Below, in pieces: positions 23,260 through 33,503 of a DNA stretch of 64,000 bases. The position numbers and the translations under genes were made by a program. How positions within the stretch are numbered: the stretch's first letter is position 1; each line of letters begins with the position of its first letter. The DNA comes from Actinomucor elegans. Taxonomy: Eukaryota; Mucoromycota; Mucoromycetes; Mucorales; Mucoraceae. The notes under the pieces are model-generated. The model was not told where the DNA came from and made no database searches. It saw nothing but the letters and a program-made list of their open reading frames with translations. The DNA is taken from NCBI GenBank assembly GCA_026027325.1, contig JAMSLZ010000005.1, positions 2,108,001-2,172,000 of the forward strand, given 5' to 3'.

Positions 23260-24389
23260 CCGACACTGCTAGTATTGAATATCTTAAAAATTCAACACGC
23301 AAAAGCACCACAAAAATATACGATAATGGATGGCGACAATGGCATCGTTGGTGTTTACAACAAAACCCAAAAATTGTTCCGACGGCTTACAACTGTGCAA
23401 ATATTTTACAATTTTTAGTCGCTAATAACAAATACAGCAGCAATCACTTAAACACCTTAAGATCTTCCATAGCTTCGGTCTTTCGTGAACTGTACCCGGA
23501 TGAAATGCCGTTAGCAATCCAACCAACAATTCAAGCCTTCTTTGCAGCAAAGCGTAGATCAGAAGTAAAAATTCCTACACCTCAACAGTTGGAAACATGG
23601 GATACAAACAAAATGACTATGTTCATTCTTTCATCTTGGGCAGATTCAAATAACCTAAACTTATATGATTTACAACTCAAAACAATTGCTTTACTTTGCT
23701 TAGCTACGATGGCCAGACCAAGATCGGATATGGGCAGACTTCAATTTCGTGACACTATCTTTCAGTATCAAGATTCAACAAATTCAACTCTTACAGGAGT
23801 CACAGTACACTTTCGTGAGCCCAAAGAAACTCAAGTCAAGACATCTAAGTTAGGCGTTCTTCAAGATTCTCGCTTATGCCCGGTATCTACTCTAAATGTA
23901 TTTGTTCAAAAAACTGCGATTTTAAGGAGAAATCTACCTGTGGATCACACTTTATTCTTAGCTTTTATTGAAAAACCAGAATCAGTTACCTCCATTCGTC
24001 CATCAACCATGTCCAACTGGGTTAAACTACTAATGGAAAAATCGGGTATCGACACCACTAAATTCAAAGCACATTCAATACGAGCGGCGTCAAGTACAAA
24101 AGCGGTGGAAAAGGGACACTCTATCGATTCAGTAAAAGAACATGCTGGCTGGAGCCTTAACTCAAATACTTTTGAAAAATTCTATTATAAACCAACAAAT
24201 CAAGAATCCTCAAGTACGGCAATCACTTATTCAATTTTTTCTCAAACGGAAAACACTATCACATTAGAAGACGGAGTGGAGCCAACTGAGATTGTTTTAG
24301 GAACAACAAACAATCCTAATGTTGGCGAAACGAAGTCAAATAATGTGATAGATACCCACCCTTGGTATCGCCGATTTCTAGGAATCTAG
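23016..24389 (+). CDS. DIRS tyrosine recombinase (YR)
   Basis: I place a plausible start at ATG 23016 (MAQKRDVFES), giving 457 residues; the same frame is open all the way back to 20469, overlapping both other ORFs. Recombinase features: an N-terminal SAM-like core-binding part (STTKIYDNGWRQWHRWC), then catalytic Arg in LATMARPRSD, box II HSIRAASS, HAGW, and nucleophile Tyr in FEKFYYK. This is the R-H-R-H-Y set of tyrosine recombinases and replaces an integrase. The enzyme should join the circular DNA intermediate into the genome. The last about 45 codons are also part of the internal complementary region. The frame relative to RT is again -1. Confidence 0.92.
   Translation: MAQKRDVFESPLEINPKSDTTAEETEDTSSSFDHSSVAQSILVPNGLENEALGQPNYNEDQQEVLTDRLAIISNARHKSGLTDTASIEYLKNSTRKSTTKIYDNGWRQWHRWCLQQNPKIVPTAYNCANILQFLVANNKYSSNHLNTLRSSIASVFRELYPDEMPLAIQPTIQAFFAAKRRSEVKIPTPQQLETWDTNKMTMFILSSWADSNNLNLYDLQLKTIALLCLATMARPRSDMGRLQFRDTIFQYQDSTNSTLTGVTVHFREPKETQVKTSKLGVLQDSRLCPVSTLNVFVQKTAILRRNLPVDHTLFLAFIEKPESVTSIRPSTMSNWVKLLMEKSGIDTTKFKAHSIRAASSTKAVEKGHSIDSVKEHAGWSLNSNTFEKFYYKPTNQESSSTAITYSIFSQTENTITLEDGVEPTEIVLGTTNNPNVGETKSNNVIDTHPWYRRFLGI
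24256..24353 (+). repeat. internal complementary region (ICR) of the DIRS element
   Basis: 24256-24314 is the reverse complement of the outer left end (20291 to about 20349). 24312-24353 is the reverse complement of the outer right end (24550-24591). The two halves meet at AAT, the complement of the terminal ATT triplets. This is the template that lets DIRS elements restore both ends through a circle. It lies inside the recombinase coding sequence. Confidence 0.93.
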
Positions 24390-24425
24390 TTAACATAATT
24401 ATATATTTTATATCTCACTCCCTCC

Positions 24426-24462
<37 letters not shown>

Positions 24463-24479
24463 ATAGTAATGCTTAGGCA

Positions 24480-24560
24480 GAAAGATATAGGGAAGAAAGG
24501 GAAACTATTATTTATTACAAAAAGGAAAATAAAGCGTGGCTCTGAGAGCATCTATCACAT
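24480..24560 (-). repeat. right inverted terminal repeat core of the DIRS element
   Basis: Exact 81-bp reverse complement of 20341-20421. A 32-nt poly-A run (24427-24458) lies just inside it, after the recombinase stop, and may reflect transcript 3' processing or slippage. Bases 24561-24591 complete the right end and pair with the ICR. Confidence 0.95.
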
Positions 24561-24591
24561 TATTTGACTTCGTTTCGCCAACATTAGGATT

Positions 24592-25762
24592 ATTTAACTA
24601 CCACCAGTCAATCAAAATGCGCAATTCTATTCCAACAAAAACTTCTCGATTCACTTTTGAATAATGAGAACATTCAAATGCGTAAAAAAAAAGGGGGGGG
24701 GGAGTAAACTAGCAGAGTTTGCGAAGAATTTAATTGCACTCTAGATAACATAAGCTTAGTTTTCTATTTCATTAAATTCATGAATTAAAACTTTGTATTT
24801 TCAAATATTACTTTTACGGCAATAACTTGTGTATTTAACATATAATAAAATTCATCAACACTACATTTGTACACTATTGCGTATATTTGATCTTTGTTAT
24901 TTATTAATCGTGTCTTAAAAATACCATTTTTTTTTCTCTATGAAAGAACATTATGACTGAAAAATTTAGGTATTAAGGGAATATCCAGAAATTGAACCAT
25001 TTTGAATATCCCATTGCTTGGACCCATTCTAATCCTATGTCACATCTAACCACTAATGCGTGTTTATATTAAATCATTGTATTCATTACACTCACTGTTT
25101 GAATGAGATACAATAAGCATATTGCTTTTTTTTATAGGCATGTACTGTAAACTACAAACATTTCATAATGAATCTAATCATCGGCAGTTTTCAACTTAGT
25201 TTCACATCTGATGACTAGTACATGCTTAGAATAACCGCTACTTCTACTAGAACTATCATTTAATTAAAACACAAAAAATACGTTATATTTAATATAAAAA
25301 AAATAAAAAAATATTATGACTGCGCATAAATTTCTCGCAATTTATGTAAACTAAACAGATTTGGCTGAATGTCCCATTTAATTTATACCCCATACTCAGA
25401 ATGAATCGCTATATATGTTTTTATATTTACATTATCTACCCAACTGCAACCTAAAGTGCGCCAGCACAAAAAAGAACTATGTATTTCGACTATGTCGAGT
25501 GATATTTCCCCCTTTTACCTGTATAACTAGATTTGATGTACTATCTGAATTTGAAGGCTTTGACCACTACGCAAGCTTAGGCTTCTATAGTGTTCAATCT
25601 GATCCCATTGTAAAGTGCACGTATTCCAGTAGCCAAGCATTTTCTCATCCTCATATTCCCCAAGTTTATTGACTTGATCAAAATCAAATGTTTATTTTAC
25701 AAAGTGGGTGTAAATCATGGATTATGTGTACTAGATGAAAATTTGGTGATGGCTACTGTCTT
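24592..25762. other. intergenic; diverged dispersed-repeat copies
   Basis: No supported gene. Contains a run of A then G at about 24686-24704 and minus-orientation copies of the dispersed repeat at about 25010-25080 and 25120-25260. A frame at 25415-25672 (+) has no domain and ends close to the Rpb9 3' end. Confidence 0.55.
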
Positions 25763-26307
25763 TTACTCGGTCCATCGATGTCCACAACCTCTGTTACCAC
25801 AGACATAAAAGAGAGTCATTTTTGCGTCGGCGCGTCTCGAAGAAGATTGGAAAAATACAGCTTCTGGGTGGCCGCAAATAGCGCATTGAACGTTGGCACG
25901 AGGCTTATGATTAAAAAAAAAAAAAAAAAGTGAGTCAGCTAATTTAAAACAAGGCATAAAAATCTACTTACAAGAGTAGGATCCGTACTCAAATCGGCCA
26001 ACATCATGGTTTGTTCACTTTATGTCAAAATTAACATGAATTAAAAAGCAAAATCAACTGAAAACTTTTTCCATATACATACGAAGGTGCGTGTACAATT
26101 TCATGACGGTAAACACAGACATTCTCGGCGTCCTCTTGATATGAACAATTACGACATGCAAACATTAGTTTTCTGCTGGATTTGTCTTCTCTTGGGTATA
26201 ATAAATTGTTACTAGAAAGTTTAAACCAATTGTTCAGTATAAAAGGATCAATTTATAGGAGCTAATTATGTAATATACCAATCTAAACAATATTTGAATG
26301 TAGCCAT
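25763..26307 (-). CDS. rpb9: RNA polymerase II subunit Rpb9 (111 aa)
   Basis: Four exons on the minus strand (26307-26279, 26212-26093, 26017-25972, 25903-25763) join into 112 codons. The first zinc ribbon is completed across intron 1 (FKYCLDCNN; then CRNC). The linker reads [10 protein letters not shown]. The C-terminal TFIIS-like ribbon has [26 protein letters not shown] and CGHRW. Rpb9 sits on the Pol II lobe and affects fidelity and start-site choice. The length is normal. The last intron contains a poly-T tract. The methyltransferase gene ends 169 bp upstream of the start, on the same strand. Confidence 0.95.
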
Positions 26308-26475
26308 TTTGATTGAGAATCAGTACAAAAATAAAAAGAAGACGGGTTTTTGGTTGAGCGATACACGAAAGAAAAGGCTCGAATCTACTTATACCATGTT
26401 CCTGTTAAGCGGTATTTCAATATGCTTCCTTAGACTTCCCGTCAGTATTTATTAGAACCAAATTTCATGGTAACG

Positions 26476-27691
26476 CTATTGTTCTTTCTTCTGCGCTTTG
26501 ACAATGATAGGCACTAACCATGGTTTACTAGAAATGAGGCCAAACAAAAAGCTGGATATTTTTAAAAACATTCTATTTGAAAGACTGACGCCGATGCCAT
26601 ATTTCATCACTGTATCATACTGTTGGTCAAACGACCTTGCAAGACCCCCAAATACATGTTGTCTGTCAAGCTGCTCAATCTCCACTTGTTTATATCCTAG
26701 ATTGATCAATTGCTGTTGATACGTTTGCACAGTGACCAGGTTTCCAATAGGTATCTTTACTGCGTCACATACAAAGTTGAAGATGCTCTTTTGGAAAGGT
26801 GTTGCATTCTCGAGAAAACCAGGCTCAATAGCCAAATCATAAAGTCCAACTGTGCCTCCGTTCTTTAACTTTATATAACTGCTCTTCAAGAAGCTCCAGC
26901 GCGTATTGTAATGATAAGCAGAATCAATACTGATAACATAATCGTAGACGCTTTGATCTGGTATGAGCTGTTCTAAATCGTCAGCCGATCCATGTAGCAG
27001 ATTAATCTGGGCTTGAAGCTTTGTTGATACTGACACTCTGTCTTTTGCAATCCTCCATTGTGAAAGTTCATTCGTAATGCCCTTTCGTTTACAAAAAAAA
27101 AAAAAAAAAAAGGTATTAACTATCTGTCTTGTGCTTTGAATCGTCTTGGATTTTTCTTACTGTCACTTTGGAATCATATTTTTCTGTAGATAAAATGATC
27201 AATATCAGTTTCCAAAAAGGTGATTGAAATATCTTTACCTGCCAAGACGATACAGGAATCACCGCATCCAAATCCAACATCTACAAGGCGATTAATAAAG
27301 GCTGTCTTTCAGTCTTTGCGTATATCAAACCTAATACAGCGCATGCAGGCCTGATATCCATTTTTTCAGCTACAGTATGGACAAGATTCTCGCAAGCCTC
27401 AGGAAAACTGAGACCTTCTTTATTCCATAAACCCATATTAAACCAAAGTGTTTTTGGAGGTAACTTAAGATTGAATAGCAAATGCCTTAATCCGTATATT
27501 TCGTTTTGGTTCATTGATAGAGCTTGGTTTATAGACGCGGGCGGTAAATTGATCAAGAGGTAGATGATACTTGCAATACCTAGGGCATGTAAATACAAGA
27601 GTATGCTTTTTATAGTGCCGTATGTGTAGATTATGATGAGAGGCAAGATACTACTGTATCCTAGAACAATACTTGTATTGTACAGCAGCAT
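26476..27691 (-). CDS. membrane-anchored class I SAM-dependent methyltransferase (343 aa)
   Basis: Exons 27691-27331, 27280-27239, 27183-27161 (a 23-nt microexon) and 27081-26476 join in frame. The N-terminus has two or more hydrophobic segments (LPLIIIYTYG and IASIIYLLI), predicting a membrane anchor. The catalytic domain begins around residue 95 with NMGLWNKEGLSFPEA, followed by SAM motif I DVGFGCGDS at residues 121-129, then VTGITNELSQ (post I) and VISIDSAYHYNTR. This pattern resembles sterol/tocopherol/phospholipid-type methyltransferases, but I cannot name the substrate. It is probably an ER or other endomembrane enzyme acting on a lipid or small molecule. Confidence 0.8.
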
Positions 27692-27964
27692 GGTTTGATA
27701 TTTGCAAAGAAGAAAAAGGACATTTTACTCTTTTTTGTAAGGAAGCATTTGAACTAGCGAGAAGAAAAGTCACGTACTTGGGTGTGATCAATGATACGCG
27801 CACCTTTGAGAATATGGTTGCACAATAGTAATGCGGTAGAGTATTGAGAGACTCATATCAATTTGATGATTAAAGTGTTGTTTATTTAAGATACTATATA
27901 CAAACTATTAGATACTGATTATTAGAGTAGATACATACATGTGAGTAAATTGAATATTTTAAAG

Positions 27965-29007
27965 CTACTTTTTGGAAGACGAAAGCGAAGGTGAAGAGCG
28001 ATGATGTGAATCTGATAAAGCACTTTGAAAAATAGGCGCTGAACAGAATGGGTCCTCAAGCAAAGGCCCGTCATATATAAGCGGCGATCTCGGCTTATAA
28101 TAGTACTGAGGAGGCGGAGGTAAAGGTCTATTGTATTGATAGTAATAATGAGGACTACCCGTGCTGCTGTTATGATCTGAAACAATTGCTGGTGGTGGTA
28201 GGGTTTGGTGTGGATTTGAATGAGAACGTCTTGGAAAAGACTGACCAATGTATCTATTCTTCTTCTCACTATTTGGTGCGTTGGCGACTGCCTCATCTAT
28301 ATCAGACGCTTCATCATTTAAGTTCCCATAATAATCAGCAGATGGTGAATATGGGTTCATGTTATAAGTAGAACGGTTTTTGATGCGACATCCTTCTGGT
28401 GGACTTCCACTTGATCCAGATGATGGTGATTTTGTGCGAGGAGGAGTATGCAGTTGCTGGTACTGCTCTTGTTGTGTTTCTTGTGATGAGCTGAGCATCA
28501 TAATAGTCCTTGCTGCAGCTTCATCCTGTATCGCTTCGTTCTTTTTTTGCTCACGGATTTTTTTCTTCTTTCGCCACGAATTTTGAGTGGATGTTACAGC
28601 TGATAATAGTAAACGTTTGAGTTTTCGAGAATGCGGTGAAGAAGTAGCAGGTATAGGTGGATATTCAGATGGAAGTGGCCGTCTAGGTTGCCGTGGCGAG
28701 TACAAAAAAGCATGTTCAATCTGCTGTAACTTTTCCGTTGACAAACCGGTTTCTAGCTTGATTTGAGCATACTGTAATCTCGCTTTCAATAGCTTCGCTA
28801 CCTATTTGTAAAAAGAATTTTTTTTAGTTTTCACCTTGTGCTGAAAAAAAAAAAAAAAAAAAAAAGAATATTTACATCAGCAATACTACTTGTATCAATA
28901 GTTTTTGGGGATTCACGATCGTCCTTATGTTCTAGTAGTCCCTCATATGGTTCTTTCGGCAGTGGTGCATTGTATATCATCGACTCTGAACGCTTAGATG
29001 AAGTCAT
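27965..29007 (-). CDS. disordered protein with possible Whi5/Nrm1-like (GTB) motif, 322 aa
   Basis: Exons 29007-28876 and 28801-27965. Exon 1 begins MTSSKRSESM. Across the junction the protein reads IADVAKLLKARLQYAQIKLE, which resembles the GTB motif of the Whi5/Nrm1 family (pattern LLKxRLxYAxxKV). The rest is low-complexity: Ser/Pro/Gln-rich, a basic run RKKKKIREQKK, and Pro/Tyr repeats near the C-terminus. If the resemblance is real, it would be a G1/S transcription repressor binding SBF/MBF and regulated by CDK. The many SP sites (YSPR, KSPSS, PYSP) fit that, but the motif match is by eye only. Otherwise it is an unknown nuclear protein. Confidence 0.6.
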
Positions 29008-29156
29008 ATTTCAATGCGTAACAGAAAGAAAGGCGTTAGGAAGAAAGAGATAGATAAATTATTATTCCGGGAGAGCTTGTTCTTTATTGTAATGGTCTCA
29101 ATTGATCTATTGGATAAGTTCTGTTTGGCATTGATCAGAACAAAAAAAAAATTCTC

Positions 29157-30813
29157 TTAAGATTGCGCCAGCATCCACCATAGTATTGCTTCGTAACAGA
29201 AGACATACTGGCGGAGTGTCTGGACCATACTTACGCGCTGTTCTCTAAATTTCGCTACAGTTTGATAAACTAAATCAAGACTTTCATCTGAGGCCTGATC
29301 AATGTGTGATAATCTTGATACTATAGTATCAATTGTGCAAAATGCACCTGTTCTGCCACATCCCGCTGAACAATGCACAATCATTGGCCCCACTTCCGCC
29401 TGTGAGTTTTCATATTCTACTTGTGTCGTGTTAGCTAATAATATCAGATTAAGCGCTCCAAGCGGATTATCTGGAACTCCAAAGTCGTGCCATTCTCTGT
29501 ACTGAATATGATGAATCTTTCGAGAAGATTGACAGTTGTTTCTAATTTCAAATTCTCGAATAATAACATATTCACTCAATATCGAACTCTCTTCTTCAGT
29601 GAATGATTCTGGTGCCTGATATACTTTTGATAACAAGGTAACTTGGATAGTCCCATACACCAATGTATTGCCAATATCCGATGGCCAGTACTGATGGCAC
29701 TTGATCTAATTATATTATAGTTAAAAGATTTATGTTATATCTTGAGTTATCAATATACTATACCCTGTTCATTTCCTCTTCTTTTGTTAGCATGACGATT
29801 ACTCTTGATCCTTGATCCCAAACAATGCTCCAAAAGTCTTTGAATGTAGATGGTAGTGGCCCTTGAGTTGATATATATTTTCTATAAGAATGGTTCGATC
29901 TGCAACGATCGGATTGATCGTTCAGGTTTTGCAGTATTGGCACTTGATCAGCTTCAGATAGCGAGGGAACGACGCTTGTAGTATTATACTGTATAAGGCT
30001 TGCATTGATGTAGCTATTACTGAGGCTACTATCAGTATGTAGTTTCACCCGATTATATTCTGTTACAAGGATAATTATTAGATGCTGTATACTACATGTA
30101 TCACTGCTATATTACTTTTGATTCTTTACCAAATGGCCAAATATTTGAATACCTATTCAAACTTCCTTTTTCCAGCGAAGCCACCATACTGAATGGATGG
30201 TCTGTAAAGTTACCTCTTACTTTTGAATGATGTGCCATAACACTTTCGAGTCGATTTTGCTCTGCTTTCTCAATCGCCTATTTTAAAGTTTGTAAGTTTG
30301 AAGCTTCACTGTTAATAAAGCCTAAACCAATAAAACCTCGTAGCAATCCGCCATATATTTAGGGCCATCTTCTGGCGATAACGCTCTTCGCATCCAAGTC
30401 GGTAACGCATATGTATCAATTGCATCAGTGCGTATCCTTTGAATGTGAGGTTCATCCTGGTTGCATATATAGTTGATCGATCTCGTTTCAGGTTGATAAC
30501 GGATAAGATATCTGGGTGGACGGATAGAAAATCTGTCTTGAGCACTAACATAGTCGAGTCTTCTATTTTGTTGTATATTTGAGAAGAAGGGATTGAAGAC
30601 ATATTTACTTGGCAAGCTCGCTTCTGTTGATGGGTTTGAGATATTATCTAGCCTAAGACGGTTTATAGGACGCCCTTTGGCCCGTCTAGTGTTTATTGAT
30701 GATGATGATGTAGAAGCGATCGTAAGAGGAGAGGCTGGTGTGTTCTGGTCTCGCGATAATAATGCTTCTTCATCCTCTACACTTTTGTTTGCGCCAGTTG
30801 AAAGTGTATTCAT
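29157..30813 (-). CDS. protein tyrosine phosphatase (492 aa)
   Basis: Exons 30813-30328, 30277-30130, 30059-29764 and 29705-29157. The N-terminal 165 residues are Ser/Arg-rich and probably disordered. The classical PTP domain follows: RYSNIWPFEYNRVKL, SYINASLI, YISTQGPLPSTFKDFWSIVW, CHQYWP, the WPD-type loop REWHDFGVPD with Asp near residue 384, and the P-loop HCSAGCGRTGAF with Cys near residue 422. All catalytic elements are intact. It resembles fungal Pyp/Ptp enzymes that dephosphorylate MAP kinases. The WPD loop has His in place of Pro before the Asp (WHD), which is seen in some PTPs. It is tandem with the Whi5-like gene, 149 bp apart. Confidence 0.93.
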
Positions 30814-32904
30814 TTTAGCTATCAGTCAAGTATTATACTATTACGTAAATAACAAAGCTGTTGAATAAAGAAGCTAGATACAGTAGTAAGTGATATAGGA
30901 ATTATTTGTTATAAACATGGTGATATAGGAATATGTCTAGACTTTGGCCTCCAGTCATCAAAGACACATCAGAGAAACATCAATGACAGAGAGCACATCC
31001 TTTTCGCAAATAGGAAAAAATATAATTTGAGATCAAACTAGCTGCAAAAAGAATAATGCCTTGTTGTATGCCTGTTCGATCCATAAAAAGAACCAAGGCT
31101 CTTAGGTATATTTTCGCAAGCTAGAAGTTCCGGGTTACAAATAGATGAATGGGCCCAATAAAGATTTTATTAGCTTTGTTTAGACGGAAAATAAGATGCA
31201 ATTGAAAAGAAATTTTATTAAAACAGAGCGGACACAAGCAAAAGAAGAACTGATGCCTACATATGACAAGTCTTGGGTCTATATCAATTTAGCAACCAAC
31301 ACGCTACAAGGATTCCCCGTAAATAGATATTTATTTCGGTTTTGTATTTCAATCGTAGGCAGGCTATCGATTATACCAAAAAATGAGACTTGCCACTCAA
31401 ATAATAGGTTGTGCGTATGCTGATCTCACAGTAAAACGTTTCTATCCGCATTGGGTTCGACGTTTATATGTCTTTACTGTTTCAATAACATGGCAACATT
31501 TTTTAGATATTTTAATAAGGAAATTCAGGTTCGCCTTTAGCTTTCATGAGGTATGGAAACTTCAAACTCAATGACTTGTTCACATTTGCCAATGGGGTTT
31601 AATATTTATAGTAATAATGAAAGGATCTTTTTTTTTTTTCGTTCTGACTCTCAAGCATGAATGAAGTTATTACTCATGATGTATATGGTCATTACTTGTT
31701 GTTATTGCTATTTAAGTATCCTTTATTTATTAACCTACGCTATTTTATACTAATATGCGTTTGTTAAGCGCTTCCATGTCCTCCATAGAGGGGTAGATCC
31801 ATGTAAACCAGGTCGAGTAACCAATGTTAGAGATTAAAAATGCAATAGAACCAAAAATGACCCATAAAAGCGCTTTCAAGGCTTATTAAACTTTTGGTGG
31901 CTGCTTCACACTTTAGCTGCAAGCTATTTCCCAGTTTAAATTTCCTAGTCCAGGATACATTAACTTATAAACATCAAAAAGGCGCTAATATGTATTTAGA
32001 ATCATGCGAAATAAAGTTGCATTAAAAACTCTATCTTTAAAATTGCAGCTAAAATATCTCATCTTTTTGAAGTTTGATTGGATATCGAAGATTCACAATC
32101 AAATCATCAATGTGCAAAACCTAAAACTCAGGCCTCATTATTAATACTAAACGATTGCTGGTACATACAAAGTGTATTAATGAAGTCTACGTGACATACT
32201 ACATGCACTATTATCTATGAGCTTGATCACTTTTTTTTTTACGATTATTTGTCCCTTCTACACCATCTTCCTTGAGTTTACTCCTCTTAGATTGGTTGTT
32301 GACTCCATTTTTTCCTTTGTTTTTTTTTGCCCTTGCATCTTGAAGGGATTTTTAGATTCTACTTTTCGTCTGATCTAACCTGGATAGTATAGATGTGCTT
32401 AATTAACACCATGCGCTTATCAGGACTTTTTTTTTTATAATAAATTCTTATTAATCTTAATCTAGTAATGTTTGCGTGAAATTAAATGGCACATCTAATG
32501 GCGCAAAAATTGTTCAGTTGAAGGGTTTAAATTCGCTATAAAAAGTTGTTTTCTCCCCCCAAATCTCTAGTAATACAGCCATAAGTCGAGCATTTTGTAA
32601 AATAGTTAAATCCACAAAAATTACACCCACCTACTTCCAGATGTATAAGACCTATATCGCTAATAAAAAGCTACTCAGAAATGCTGCTATCGCTTTACAA
32701 AAAAAAAGTGGTATTATGAAACTTTATACTTAAAGCTATCCCTTTTCCATTTTGAGTATCTCCACATTCCTCGAGTAGTTCTTATTTAACATCGCATTTA
32801 ACAAGTATTTGTATATTTCAAGTTTTTTTTTTTTTTTTTTTTTTTTTAATAAACAGCGGATTGCCACCAGAATATTATATTCGTCAATAATTTATAATCT
32901 ACTA

Positions 32905-33020
32905 GATCCCTTTGTCGATTCTGGTCAGATGTCGCGTTTGGTGAATAGTCTATGCTTAGAATAAACCACTGTATCTATTAAAACCTTAGCTTACTTGAAA
33001 TACAGTTAACCTAATCTATT
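32905..33020 (-). repeat. dispersed repeat copy
   Basis: Minus-strand reading gives AATAGATACAGTGGTTTATT, CTAAGCATAGACTATTCACC and GCGACATCTGACCAGAATCG, a good match to the family core. Confidence 0.7.
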
Positions 33021-33334
33021 TGCTCAGTAATTAATTGTAGTTACTATATATACGTTCTCATGTTCATCCCCTATTAATAAAGCGCTCAATGTAAATTAAA
33101 TAAATGTAACAGAAGCTCTGAAAGGAGCTACTCAATACCGATATCCTTAAAGAAGATCTCTATTTATCAGTAATTCATTCAGAGCATGTACTACTGGTTA
33201 AATGTGGTATTTGACTGAAATTGGTGGAGTGATCCATTGATTTATAGATTTAATATAGATGATTAAATGCAAGCAGCAGTATTGTTTACTTTTTTCAGTC
33301 CCGTAAAAGTTTTAACAGATACAGAATTTTATTC

Positions 33335-33500
33335 CAAGAATATACTACTTATAAGATGCGACATTGCACCGAGATCAAAGGAGATTTGTTGATCATTAAA
33401 TCTAATTCGTATGAAATGCATGTATTTTAGAGCCAATCGCTAAAATAGAATATACTCACAGTACTACACTCAAATATATGGTCCTAGTAGATGCACTAGT
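33335..33500 (+). repeat. dispersed repeat copy just downstream of spt6
   Basis: Reads ATAAGATGCGACATTGCACC, GAGATCAAAGGAGATTTGTT, GATCATTAAATCTAATTC and TATGAAATGCATGTATTTTA, preserving the order of family segments. It ends next to the spt6 stop codon (33504). Confidence 0.7.
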
Positions 33501-33503
33501 TTA

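Larger units (their letters stand above)
20291..24591 (+). mobile_element. DIRS-type tyrosine-recombinase retrotransposon, apparently intact
   Basis: A 4.3-kb element with the full DIRS architecture: inverted terminal repeats (81 bp perfect core, 20341-20421 versus 24480-24560), an internal complementary region (24256-24353) that is complementary to both outer ends, a gag-like ORF1, an RT/RNase H/methyltransferase ORF, and a tyrosine recombinase ORF. The outer limits are set by where complementarity to the internal region stops: the left end starts ATTGTTTGTT and the right end finishes TAGGATT, so both ends carry the triplet ATT, matching the AAT at the join in the internal region (24312-24314). 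DIRS elements integrate through a circular intermediate without target duplication. No stop or frameshift disrupts any domain. Confidence 0.95.
30814..33503. other. 2.7 kb intergenic region; two dispersed-repeat copies
   Basis: No supported gene. Short frames at 31196-31423 and 31383-31574 (+) have no domain. A minus-strand Lys-rich open stretch around 32230-32345 (QDARAKKNKGKNG) could be an exon remnant, but lacks a start. Poly-T runs lie at about 31627 and 32823-32847. Dispersed-repeat copies lie at about 32905-33020 (minus orientation) and 33335-33500 (plus). Confidence 0.5.

Noticed and set aside
20200..24700. Similar words (ATTCAAATGCGTAAAAA and its complement) flanking the DIRS element at about 20208 and 24670
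   Set aside because: Only about 17 bp match and the surrounding flanks do not; not enough to propose an outer element or target duplication.
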